NCBI GenBank assembly: GCA_037039925.1
Contig: JAXRKP010000484.1
Coordinates: 167,057 to 231,056 of the forward strand
Length of the DNA stretch: 64,000 nt
Source: Doris montereyensis
Taxonomy: Eukaryota > Mollusca > Gastropoda > Nudibranchia > Dorididae
Direction: 5' to 3'
This document shows, one piece after another, positions 32,270 through 43,149 of this stretch. The position numbers and the translations under genes are program-made. How positions within the stretch are numbered: the first letter of the stretch is position 1; every line of letters begins with the position of its first letter. The notes under the pieces are model-generated. The model had not been told where the DNA came from, did no database searches, and worked only from the letters and a program-made list of their open reading frames with translations.

Positions 32270-33060
32270 TAAACTAATTCTTCTTCGCCATTATCTTCGA
32301 TGACGACTACTTCAGGTTCTACTCTGAAGTCCTCCTCCTCCTATTCCTCATTAGGAGGAAGTCCGTTTTCACGGATGATCAATTCCCTGACTATCGCAGA
32401 GAATATTTCATGATTCATACACAACCGTGTAGTTCACTTGATTGCCCCGAGAAGCTCAGGTAATACGTCATAGAGAATCTGGATGTCCATTTCCCTGAGA
32501 TGCTCAGCAAATACGTCATAGAGAATCTGGATGTCCATTTCCCCGAGAATTCAGGTAATACGTCATAGAGAATCTGGCTGTCCATTTCCCTGAGAAGCTC
32601 AGGGAATACATGATAGAGAATCTGGATATCCATTTCCTGAGAAGCTCAGGAAATACGTCATCATGGAGAATCTGGATGTCCATTTCCTGAGAAACTCATG
32701 GAATACGTCATCTTAGAGAATCTGATATCTATTTCCCGAAAAGCTCAGGAAATACGTCATCTTAGAGAATCTGATATCTATTTCCCCGAAAAGCTCAGGA
32801 AATACGTCATCTTAGAGAATCTGATATCCATTTCCCCGAGAAGCTCATGGAATACGTCATAGATAATCTGGACCTCCATTTACCCTATCACTGTATCACG
32901 CATGCGAGAAATTATTTTTTCGACCAGGGTGTTCATGACGTAGATATGTTGAATCTGCGATTGGTGATCTATTTCACACCCATAGCAGACTTCCTTGCTG
33001 ACAGCTTCAATTTTCTTAAGAACATGTTTAAAAACATTGTTGAGTTTTCATTTTGATGAG
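32270..33060 (+). pseudogene. Decayed repeat-bearing ORF fragment, first copy, with 48-bp minisatellite block 1
   Basis: The plus-strand frame reads through the left flank (TDDQFPDYRREYF), about nine degenerate 48-bp units (32440-32880, each encoding a YVIENLDVHFPEKLR-like 16-mer) and into the right flank (from 32870, ending at a TGA at 33054-33056). Both flanks have counterparts around block 2: left 35215-35335, right 37475-37540. Frames are broken by length variants, so no intact protein is made. The parent protein is unknown; see the region downstream of block 2. Confidence 0.45.
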
Positions 33061-33299
33061 CTGCTCATACTGTTTAGTTGAAAATGAAGAAGTAATGTGA
33101 ACGTTACAGTCACACTAGTTACAGTGTTACACAACCAACTGAACTACCCCGATTATATTTGACCCAGAGAAGGGAACAAGGCGTGTCGAGGTCCCACGCG
33201 AATTTCTAAAAAAAATGTTACATGATCTGATTTCCCTTTCCCCGCCGGTGATCCATGAATTAATTTTGGCACCACTTACTCTTTTACCCAGGGGCCTGT

Positions 33300-34075
33300 G
33301 TTTATATTATAATTATAGCATTACTAACATAATTTGATGTCCTTTTTCTACTTTCCCCGGTAATCTTTTACTTTTAATCTAGCACAGCAGGTAACCTTTT
33401 ACTTTTTCATCTAGCGTTACTAACTACATAATTTGTATATCACACACTCGTTGCCCTGTGCACATCACCACTGCCCCCCTTCCTTTAGCGGTTAACTCGC
33501 CTCCAACTTGACTTACACAACCCTTGTACCCCAGGTGGGGCACAGGTCGTCAATGAGTCTCCCCGCTCCATTCTGTCCCGCGCCACCATCTTTGTCTTGT
33601 TCCGGGAAAAGGTCCAGCTGCTGAGCTTCCTGCAGGGTTGACTTCCTCCATGTTGTCTTTGGTCTCCTCGACCTCTCTTCCCTTGTGGATTCCATTTTAA
33701 GGCCTGACGCCTCCAGCTGTCCAAGATCTAATTCCAAATTTGCTGACGTTGCTATCCCGTCTATCTACTTCGTTTGACTTCTACTTCTACCACCGCCTAG
33801 CTGAGTTTCCTATTGGTTGTTGTATCAATACCTTAACATTCCATCCTTTATCAGACAATCAATACCTTAACATTCTTCAACAAAGTCCAACACATGTAAC
33901 ATAATTTGATGTCCTTTTCTACTTCCTCTGGCAACTTTTTTTTTTTATCTAGCGTTACTAACTACATAATCTGACATCATACACTCCCACTCCCTGCCCA
34001 TCAGTGTACACTACCACTGCCCCCTCCTCCCTCCTTCCTTTCGCGATTGTCTCGCCTTCAACTGTTACTGTTTAC
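33300..34075. repeat. Locally duplicated non-coding blocks
   Basis: ACATAATTTGATGTCCTTTT plus a TCTAGCGTTACTAACTACAT block plus ACCACTGCCCCC occurs at 33330-33480 and again at 33895-34030. A second block (GAGTTTCCTATTGGTTGTTG and neighbours) at 33737-33895 recurs at 35040-35190. The LINE fragment at 33480-33735 sits between the copies. Confidence 0.7.
33480..33735 (-). mobile_element. LINE 3' fragment
   Basis: Minus strand encodes ALKWNPQGKRGRG, then (frame-shifted) RPKTTWRKSTLQEA and a GAGQNGA block, the C-terminal signature also seen in the LINE at 17155-20490. Only the last roughly 250 bp are left. Confidence 0.7.
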
Positions 34076-34329
34076 ATTAATTAGAAAGATGGGAGAGAGG
34101 GTGGATGGAGGGGTGAGGGGGTGTGAAGGTGTCAACTAGTCCTTTAAACTTCATGACCTTATCACTCGTAATTGCTTTTCGTGGTAATAATTCGCTGGAA
34201 CATCAGTGTATAGCGGTTGGTGATGGGTCTACTAGTAGAGTCGAAATTAGGATTGGATGAAACCTCAAAAGCACCAATCTTGATTGGTCGAAATCTTAAA
34301 AAACCCACCAATTCTGATTGATTGAGGAG

Positions 34330-35030
34330 GTTTTTCAGTACAAACGCTGTCCCAATACATAAAAAAACCCAACACTTACAGAAACACGAAATGTATCTTC
34401 ACCCTTCCACGCCCACCTCCTTACCGTCATCATCATCATCATCATCATCAACTGCAACAAAAACAACGGCAACAGAAACCCCGGGACAAACAGCCCATCA
34501 ACCGATCTTTAATTAACAGTGTTAATAAAAAGGTAGCAGAAAACGACCAGCCACCTCAGCTAATCCTTACCCACTACCGGCACCCCATTCCCCAAAACTG
34601 GGAATAGACTGGCAATACGAAGAAAGCTTGCTAGATTATTTACCGCCTGATATTAAAGAGGTTTACAAACAAACAGCATTGGGGGGCAGGGGGGGGGGCG
34701 TCGATTAAAACTCATTTTAGACGGGGAAAGTACGTGTCTGTCCTAACTATTTTCTGGGATCCTTCGGCCACTTCTCTTCAGTGGGATGAACCCTTGATTG
34801 ACATTTCATAAGATTTTTTTCAGTCAAACGACGACGTTCAGAAAATAATTTCTCACACTACTTTACTCAAATATAAGGAAACATGTCAACGTTCCCTCTA
34901 CCATGTTTCCGCCAACAACCACACTGTTCTTGAGTATCCCACGCTCATCATCTCGCCGGAACCCGAATTTCTTGATTTCATTCAATCTTTAAATAAATGA
35001 CCACGATATTCTAGAGGAAAATTCAACTCT
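34330..35030 (+). pseudogene. Possible decayed coding sequence, unidentified
   Basis: Several plus-strand pieces look protein-like though no frame stays open: an Asn/Ser-rich piece after a (TCA)n run at 34430, WQYEESLLDYLPPDIKEVYK near 34620 and RRGKYVSVLTIFWDPSATS near 34720. A G-run at 34680 interrupts. It may belong to the same element as the repeats on both sides. I do not recognise the family. Confidence 0.25.
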
Positions 35031-35214
35031 AAAGTCGTAATTCCAACTTTGCTGTCAGTGTCATTGCTATCCCATCTACTTCATTTGACTTCTACCAACA
35101 CCCAGCTGAGTTTCCTATTGGTTGTTGTTCTGATAACATTCCATCCTTTATCACAGACAATCAATACTGTAATATTTCTTCAACAAGCCCCTTTTTTATC
35201 GTAATTTACAACAC

Positions 35215-37520
35215 TGACGTCCTCTTCCTCCTCCTCCTCATTGTGATGAACGCCGCTTTCACGGATTATCAATTCCCTGATTATCTCATCGAATGTTTGA
35301 TACACAACCGTGTACCGGGTAGTCCACTTGACTTCCTGAGAAGTTCAGGTAATACGTCATAGAGAATCTGGATGTCCACTTCCCTGAGAAGCTCAGGAAA
35401 TACGTCATAGAGAATCTGGATGTCCATTTCCTGAGAAGTTCAGGAAATACGTCATAGAGAATCTGGATGTCCACTTCCCTGAGAAGTTCAGGAAATACGT
35501 CATAGAGAATCTGGATGTCCACTTTCTGAGAAGTTGAAATACGTCATAGAGAATCTGGATGTCCACTTCCCTGAGAAGTTGAGGGAATACGTCATAGAGA
35601 ATCTGGATGTCCATTTCCTGAGAAGTTCAGGAAATACGTCATAGAGAATCTGGATGTCCATTTTCCCTGAGAAGCTGAGGGAATACGTCATAGAGAATCT
35701 GGATGTCCATTTCCCCGAGAAGCTGAGGAAATCGTCATAGAGAATCTGGATGTCCATTTCCCTGAGAAGCTGAGGGAATACGTCATAGAGAATCTGGATG
35801 TCCACTTCCCTGAGAAGTTCAGGAAATACGTGATAGAGAATCTGGATGTCCATTTCCCTGAGAAGCTCAGGGAATACTTCATAGAGAATCTGGATGTCCA
35901 TTTCCCTGAGAAGCTCAGGAAATACGTGATAGAGAATCTCGATGTCCACTTCCCTGAGAAGCTCATGGAATACGTCATAGAGAATCTGGATGTCCATTTC
36001 CCTGAGAAGCTCAGGAAATACGTCATAGAGAATCTGGATGTCCACTTCCCTGAGAAGTTCAGAAATACGTCATAGAGAATCTGGATGTCCACTTCCCTGA
36101 GAAGCTCAGGAAATACGTCATAGATAATCTGGATGTCCATTTCCCTCAGGAAATACGTCATAGAGAATCTGGATGTCCAGAAGTCATAGAGAATCTGGAT
36201 GTCCATTTCCTGAGAAGCTCAGCATATACGTCATAGATAATCTGGATGTCCATTTCCTGAGAAGTTCAGGAAATACGTCATAGAGAATCTGGATGTCCAT
36301 TTCCCTGAAAAACTCAGGGAATACCTGATAGAGAATCTGGATGTCCACTTCCCTGAAGCTCAGGAAATACGTGATAGATAATCTGATGTCCATTTCCCTG
36401 AGAAGTTCAGGAAATACGTCATAGAGAATCTGGATGTCCACTTCCCCGAGAAGCTCAGGGAATATGTGATACAGAATCTGGATGTCCATTTCCCTGAGAA
36501 GCTCAGGTAATACGTGATAGAGAATCTGGATGTCCACTTCCCTGTGAAGCTCAGGTACGTGATAGAGAATCTGGATGTCCATTTCCCTGAGAAGCTCAGG
36601 TAATACTGGATGTCCATGAGAAGAGAATCTGGATGTCCACTTCCCTGAGAAGCTCAGGAAATACGTGATAGAGATATGGATGTCCATTTTCCGTGAAGCT
36701 CAGGGAATACGTGATAGAGAATCTGGATGTCCATTTCCCTGAGAAGCTCAGGTAATACGTGATAGAGAATCTGGATGTCCATTTCCCTGAGAAGCTCAGG
36801 AAATACGTCATAGAGAATCTGGATGTCCATTTCCCTGTGAAGCTCAGGGAATATATGTCATAGAAAATCTGGATGTCCATTTCCCTGAGTTCAGGAAATA
36901 CGTCATAGAGAATTTGGATGTCCATTTCCATGGGCTGAAAAGCATAGAAAATCAGTCCATTTCCTGAGTTCAATACGTCATAGAGAATCTGGATGTCCAT
37001 TTTCCTGTGAAGCTCAGGAAATGTCCATTTCCCGCTGATAGATAATCTGGATGTCCATTTCCCTGAGAAGTTCAGGAAATACGTCATAGACAATCTGCAT
37101 GTCCATTTCCTGAGAAACTCGGCGGAATACCTGATACAGAATGTGAATGTCCACTTCCTGAGAAGCTCAGGTAATACGTGATAGAGAATCTGGATGTCCA
37201 TTTCTCTGCGAAGCTCAGGTAATACGTGATAGAGATTCTGGATGTCCATTTCCCTGTGAAGCTCAGGAATACGTTATAGAGAATCTGGATGTCCATTTTC
37301 AGAGAACGCGACAGAGAACCTGGATGTCCATTTCCTGAGAAGCTCAGAAAATACGCGACAGAGAATCTGGATGTCCATTTTCCAAGAAACTCAGAGTACG
37401 CGACAGAGAATCTGGATGTCCATTTCCCAAGAAACTCAGAGAGTACGTGACAGAGAATCTGGATGTCCATTTCCCCTATCCCGCATGCGAGATATTTTTC
37501 TAATTTTTTCGACTGTGTCC
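35215..37520 (+). repeat. 48-bp coding minisatellite, block 2, about 44 units
   Basis: Head-to-tail 48-bp units: GAGAAGCTCAGGAAATACGT, CATAGAGAATCTGGATGTCC, ATTTCCCT. Because 48 is a multiple of three, frames stay open over long distances: on the plus strand 16-mers such as YVIENLDVHFPEKLRK, on the minus strand MDIQILYDVFPELLRE and, in another frame, WTSRFSMTYFLSFSGK. Units with one C missing from the CCC run (47 bp) cause most frame switches. The left flank at 35215-35335 keeps the plus frame (TDYQFPDYLIECLIHNRV). The array decays into shorter units after about 36850. Confidence 0.9.
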
Positions 37521-37529
37521 ATGATGCAG

Positions 37530-38180
37530 CTATGCTTGACAGACAGCTTATGTTTCTTTCGCTTTTCGTCTTACATCGAGGTGTTACACTTAGAAATCTC
37601 CAACAACCAATGAAGCTTCTATATGAACGGTGGTTGGGGAAGTCAAAACATCGTACTTCACATCCTTTACGAGGTGTTACGATCACAGATCTCGATCTTA
37701 CCAGAAACTGGTCACAGTTAATACCGATGTCTTTGAGTACAAAAACACTGACAGTGACACAAATTCATTTTTTACTCATCATCTAAACGGCGTTCAGCCT
37801 ACGAACACAGTAATGTATTACGTATACTACACCACAATCAACATCTTATGTAGATTATAGACATCGACAAACTTGGGCATGTGATTGCGTGTCCCAGATG
37901 TAAAAAAAACTTTGGAAAGCACAACACCTCTTAGATAGACACGAACAATCATGCACGGGGCTCGGTTCAAAACACAAGTACACAGGGGAACCACAATCTA
38001 TCATTCAAGAACTCGATTAGAATGGCATCCCGATAGACACAAATTCCATATTTCCGTATCGAGCCACCTTCGATTACAAAGTTTTCTTTGATAAGTCACA
38101 ATTACCCAATCAAGGCCAGAGACAAACAGCGAAACATGTCCTCCAATGTCGCTTTCAATAGCTTCTAATTAAAATCTTGA
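37530..38180 (+). pseudogene. Remnant resembling the N-terminal region of virus/Polinton-type family-B DNA polymerases
   Basis: Plus-strand pieces, in more than one frame, include LHRGVTLRNLQQPMKLLYER (37575), a cysteine/histidine cluster CPRCKKNF followed by RHEQSC (about 37890-37955), and FPYRATFDYKVFF about 38050-38090. This order (a C2H2-like finger, then a YRATFD block) recalls N-terminal parts of large polymerase-like proteins from Polinton/adintovirus-like elements in invertebrate genomes. In those proteins the last block would hold the exonuclease I Asp-x-Glu; here the glutamate position is lysine. Stops and frame changes are frequent, nothing downstream continues the polymerase, and no capsid or integrase gene is seen. 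The identification is from memory of family patterns and is tentative. Confidence 0.35.
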
Positions 38181-38438
38181 TTCAGATACACACAATACAT
38201 TACACACTTCATGCTCCATCATCAACTTCAAAGAACACACGCATAGAAAAAAGGAACAAATGTTGACAAAAGACAAAGAATTTTATCAATATATTTCGCA
38301 TTCGATTTGGAAAAAAACAAACAAAGCATGAACAAATAAAATATCAACCTTGAACATTCAACACAAAAGGATGATATATGTGAATACTACATAATAATCA
38401 TAATATGTGTGTGTGTGGACATGTATAATATAATATTA

Positions 38439-39421
38439 AGGGGGGCGGCACCTGAAGTGATCTTTTTGCTTTTGAGTTAAGGTTTTTGCTTTTAGTATGT
38501 AAATGGGTAACTGTCAAAATACAGTCATCTTATATCATTGAAAAGTTTGTAGCGTCCTTGGATTTTGACTCAATTTTCAAAATCTTTCTCCTCCCTTTAA
38601 TTATAAATAAAATCACTCAAAACCTGTGCAGATCGTCTTTTCCATTTAATATCTAAAGAGTGACGTCGGGTTTTTTCGATATTTTGGATAGTTTTTTTAA
38701 AATGAATTTTTGAAAATGCTATATATCGTGAATCAAGCGTTTTTTATTACAAATTTTTTTCTCTCTCAAAAAGTTAATATATAAAAAGAAACTCGATGTA
38801 ATTCTATTAACATTGACAACAGGAACCTGTGTGCCAAATATAATACAAGTCGTTCGGTAAATGGCAGAGGAGATAGAATTTTAGTGTCGAAAAAATACAT
38901 TTTGAGAAAAATGCAAGTAAAAAATCAAAAGAAAATAAAACAAAACAAACGCTTCAGACGGGTTTCCTTTGTTGTAGCAGCCCCCTTACTCTTTCAACAG
39001 TCTCTGGCATTGTTACTTATGTACTAGATTTAGATGTGCACTGTTGTGAAAACAGATGTCGAATTGACCAGTTTTTAGTTTTTCCTCTATGCTTGTGCGC
39101 GTGTTTAAATACACACTGACGCACAACGCCTCTTATATCACACAGCGATGCAGACGCGTATAACGGTGTCGGCAAAACTAGGTCAAATATCGTGTGTTGC
39201 CATTTTCTCAGTCAATGTTACTGTTAGGACAATTTACGTCAAAATTTTGATTGTTTATAACTACTCTAGCATACAATTTATTTTGAAAAAGAAAAATTAT
39301 ACGTCATATGGACATTTTTCTGCCATGAACCTGTAGATAAATGATCCTTCTACCAGAATATGCAAAGAACAGAAAATCAACCTTTTGGTCCAAAACTGGC
39401 CAGGCAAGGTGCCCCCCCCCC
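38439..39421 (-). mobile_element. MITE-like repeat E, copy 2 (inverted)
   Basis: Reverse complement of 27275-28362 over its whole length, from GGGGCGGCACCTGAAGTGAT at the left to CTGGCCAGGCAAGGTGCC plus a C-run at the right. It lacks the segment holding the AGATGGCGGCC motif of copy 1. Flanks are ATATTAA and AACAATG; no clear target-site duplication. Confidence 0.8.
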
Positions 39422-39429
39422 AACAATGT

Positions 39430-39610
39430 ATATAATAGCTGCCAACCATTGGCTGGGGAAAGTCATGTGTTTCTTATTGTGACGTACAATACTACACCGA
39501 CCAACCAGTGGCTGAGGCAATTCATGTGTTTCTTATTGTGATGTACAATACCACGCTGGCCAACCATTGGCTGGGGCAATTCATGTGTTTCTTATTGTGA
39601 CATACAATAC
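39430..39610. repeat. About 61-bp tandem repeat, three copies
   Basis: CCAACCATTGGCTGGGGCAA plus TTCATGTGTTTCTTATTGTG plus an ACGTACAATAC-like tail occurs three times with small differences, next to the end of repeat E copy 2. Confidence 0.85.
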
Positions 39611-39619
39611 AATAGTCGC

Positions 39620-40660
39620 TGGATAAATGTATCACAAGCACACTTCATAAAACCACACTCTGCCTAAACACACGCCTACATCTGGTGACCAAATTTTTAC
39701 TATATAGTAAAAGTACATGTATTCCCATAAACAAACGGTATGCATAAAAGCACGGTTTCTCCTGCGCCCAAAGGGCGTGTGCGTTTATCCAGCAATTACT
39801 GTACCGTGCTGCCCAGCTGCCTGAGACTTTCTATGCAAGGGGCTGAATGCGGATTTTACTGTCTTCTAGAACCACAATCAGTGTCACTGTCAGGCCATTG
39901 TATATGTATCGTTACGGTTGTCAGGAAATGACAACGTAGACACGTAGGCAAGAATTATTTAGCAAAGCGTGAAATCATTTTTTTTAAAAGCCGACCGAAA
40001 ACCTGATGCAAGGTATCGCCAAGTTGCGATTGTCTGACTTGAATTGCAATTCACCAGTGACTTTTATATAGAATTAATTCTGCGTCTTGGGAAACGGTCC
40101 GATTAAGCGGAAATTTCAATTAAGCGAGTTGCTATAAACCGGAGTCGACTGTACCTGTATACGACAATACAGAAGGTTTTCGTGATGGTCGGAAGGGCGA
40201 AAACACACTGCGAGAGTCTTCCGCACTTTGTCATAGAGTTGGCAGCTATAATGTATATATATATATAATAATAGTAGTGAGTCTTAATACAACAACTACG
40301 TATATTCAGATGAAACAAAAAGGCACCATGAAATAACATTTACAATCAATGAGATGATACTAATAGTAATACTATCTGAAAATTAACTACAATATTATAT
40401 GATATCCAACCCCCCCCAACCCCCAAATAGTGCAACGGCGACATGAAATTTAAAAGTTAACACAAAACACATAAATACTATGATGATGTAAAATCAAAAC
40501 GATATTGTAAGTTGTAATGACGTATGAAGGACAGGATGTGATGTGGTGTGTACCTGTGTACTAGTTTCAGAGTGAAATAGAAGTAGAAGAACTTTGTTTT
40601 CAGAAATTGTGACAATAGTGATGATTGGTTTTTTTTTTATAGTTAATTTTTATATATAGG
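39620..40660. other. Intergenic DNA, no gene seen
   Basis: A short stretch at 40085-40155 (ending CCGGAGTCGACTGTA) looks like one end of a pogo/Tigger-type DNA transposon with a TA target site, but no partner end was found. Otherwise unassigned. Confidence 0.4.
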
Positions 40661-40675
40661 AAGTACATGTAAATG

Positions 40676-40678
<3 letters not shown>

Positions 40679-40720
<42 letters not shown>
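40679..40720. repeat. (AT)n microsatellite
   Basis: About 20 uninterrupted AT units. Confidence 0.95.
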
Positions 40721-40721
<1 letters not shown>

Positions 40722-40812
40722 ATTTCTCACATTATGGCTCAAGAACTCTAAAACTACCAGTCAGTACACTTCTCCCACCGCTCTCCTCAGGCTCCAATGA
40801 TACTACGTTCAT

Positions 40813-40843
<31 letters not shown>

Positions 40844-41139
40844 GTTTCTCACATGGAGAGATCTACGACCACACGCACGCATCAGATATCTCTTGCCTCT
40901 AAATCCAAAGTCAACACCATCACATTTTGGCCAGCAGGCAATTCCCTAGTCAATTAATTTTTATTTTATTGACTACCCATCAAGTAAAAAAAAAAAAACA
41001 ACACAGACACACACACACCATCTATATATATGTATACCAACAAGAACATAAGTGTCTAATAAAAGCATTGGTCAGAGACAATAATATTACAATAATACAC
41101 ATGCATAACAATATGACCGAAACACACTGCAAGAATGGG

Positions 41140-41890
41140 TAGAAAGTGGAAAATGGAGTTCCATACAGACAAATGTAAGGTACTAAAAATACGCAAAGAA
41201 GTAAAAATAGTCAACTCAGACTTACATTTACATACATAACCAAGAAACTAAAAATGACCAACTGTGCAAAATACCTGGGAGTTACAATTGCAATGGAAAG
41301 AACAACATAGAGCACTATGCAGAAAAGCAGATGGACTTTTAGCCTTCCTTAGACGAAATCTTTACAACTGAGAGAAGTGATACAAGGCTTTTATTTAGCA
41401 AAACCAGTCTTAGATTATAGTAGCTGTGTCTGGGACCCACATACAAGAAATTGAGAAAGTACAAAAGAGTACAGCCCACTTTGTAATTAATAATTATACA
41501 TACATTAAAGAAAATACCAAAGCCAACACGAACTAATATTACAATGAGTACTTTTAGATGAACATATAGCCAGACATATAATTAACATTTTCTTTAAGGC
41601 TATAAATGGCCAACTGTTTATTCCATTAGATCAGCTTAACTCAAGAACAACCAAATCAGGCTGTCAAACAAACATGGTTCTAATGTTGGTTTTCACCTGT
41701 ACTCTTTTTATCCTAGTACAATAAATCTGTGGAATGGACTGCTAACAGAGATAAAACTCAGCATTAGTACTGAAGACTTTAAAAACAGAATTTAATACAT
41801 GTACATCAGCCAAAATAAAATTAATTTTTGTGTGTTAAATTAACATATGCGCGCTGACAGTAATACTCAAGAAGAGTTGGTCAGTTATTA
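41140..41890 (+). mobile_element. LINE reverse-transcriptase C-terminal fragment
   Basis: Plus-strand pieces: KWKMEFHTDKCKVLKI, KYLGVTI-like, ADGLLAFLRRNLYN, VWDPHTRN-like and KVQKSTAHFVINNYT. These are the thumb/C-terminal blocks of CR1/jockey-type non-LTR elements, a different lineage from the other LINEs in the window. Ends at a GAA repeat near 41893. Confidence 0.7.
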
Positions 41891-42099
41891 TGAAGAAGAA
41901 GAAGAAGAAACATGTGTATTATCTTTATTTAAGTCACAAAAACTAGACCATGGCATCCGTCTCATTGCCTCAGACTAAGTAATATAACCACTTTTTAAAA
42001 AAATCAACAAATCAATGTACATATAACACACAAGGCTTATTTTACATACAACATACAAGGCTTATTTACATACAACATGCAAGGCTTATTTTAGTTAAT

Positions 42100-42600
42100 T
42101 TCTCAAGATGCGATAAAGACAACGCGTTCCAACGACGATGTCTCCAAAAGATTTTAAGAACATCGTAGGTGCATTCACATAAATAAAAAAATACAGAGGT
42201 ACTGGAAAGAACAGGAATGCCAGAGGTCTCAAAGATCATCACAGAAAGACGACTAAGATGGTTTGGCCATGCCCAAAGGACCATGAACCCACAGCGATAT
42301 ACAAAGTCCACAATGCTCTGGCGAAACAAATAATGAACAGGAAAAGACACCGTCCAAAGACCGCCAAGACAAGCACAGTGGATAATAATTAATTAAGCAA
42401 ATGTCTTTTTGCGTCGGGAGGAATTGATTGGGATGTAACAGCACAGAGACTGGTGCAGGACAGACACGAGTGAAGACAATGGATGGTCCGATGGGCACAG
42501 AGACTGGTGCAGGACAGACACGAGTGAAGACAATGGATGGTCCGATGGGTCTTTAACAAGGCAGGAACTGAGGCAAGATCTATGATGATGGTTCATTCAA
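42100..42600 (+). mobile_element. LINE 3' fragment with a 54-bp internal duplication
   Basis: Plus-strand pieces in changing frames include RRLRWFGHAQRTM-like (42245-42290), RKRHRPKTAKT and WDVTAQRLVQDRHE. A 54-bp unit beginning GCACAGAGACTGGTGCAGGA is repeated exactly in tandem at 42441 and 42495. Confidence 0.65.
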
Positions 42601-42904
42601 CAGGATTTTCCCGGGCGAAAGCAAATCCTAATCCTGATACGATAGCACTGTTATTGACGACAGGAGAGTTGAAACCCTACTGGTGATTACGACATCAGCA
42701 TTACTACTGTTGAGCCCATTATAAATGAAAATGTTCCAGTCGGCATTACCAGGACTTGTAGTTAGTTTGACATTCTGTCTGTCAGTGTGTCAGTGTGAAC
42801 CTGGGCGCACACAGACCTCTTGGTGGCTTTCTTCAATATCAAACAGGATCACGCCATGAACCACACAAAGTGGTTAACACTAACACTAACAGCCGTTAAT
42901 TTTG

Positions 42905-43140
42905 TCTCATTGAAATTCATCCTGTCCACCACATTGCAGCAATCTCAGGGGCGAATTAAGAATAGGAATGAGCAAAATGAAGGTGAAAGGTGAAACTTGG
43001 AGAAAGAGTGAAGGGACAGAAGTAGGACCTATGAGTAGCACCCCGCCAACCACCCACTGTTGGCATGCAAACACACGCTGGATAAAAACAGAAATGATGA
43101 AGCCTATCCGCCACATGCAGTGATCTCAGTGTCATTGAAA
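42905..43140 (+). repeat. Dispersed repeat D, copy
   Basis: ATTCATCCTGTCCACCACAT, AATCTCAGGGGCGAATTAAG, GTAGGACCTATGAGTAGCAC and CCGCCAACCACCCAC match copies at 53840-54050, 54540-54690 and 54715-54860. A second partial start (GTGATCTCAGTGTCATTGAA) follows at 43119. Confidence 0.7.
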
Positions 43141-43149
43141 TGAGATGAA

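Noticed and set aside
35500..37249. Minus-strand frames of up to 217 residues (MDIQILYDVFPELLRE repeats) as genes
   Set aside because: They exist because the 48-bp unit is divisible by three. The plus frame is the one that continues into conserved flanks, so the minus frames are more likely shadows.
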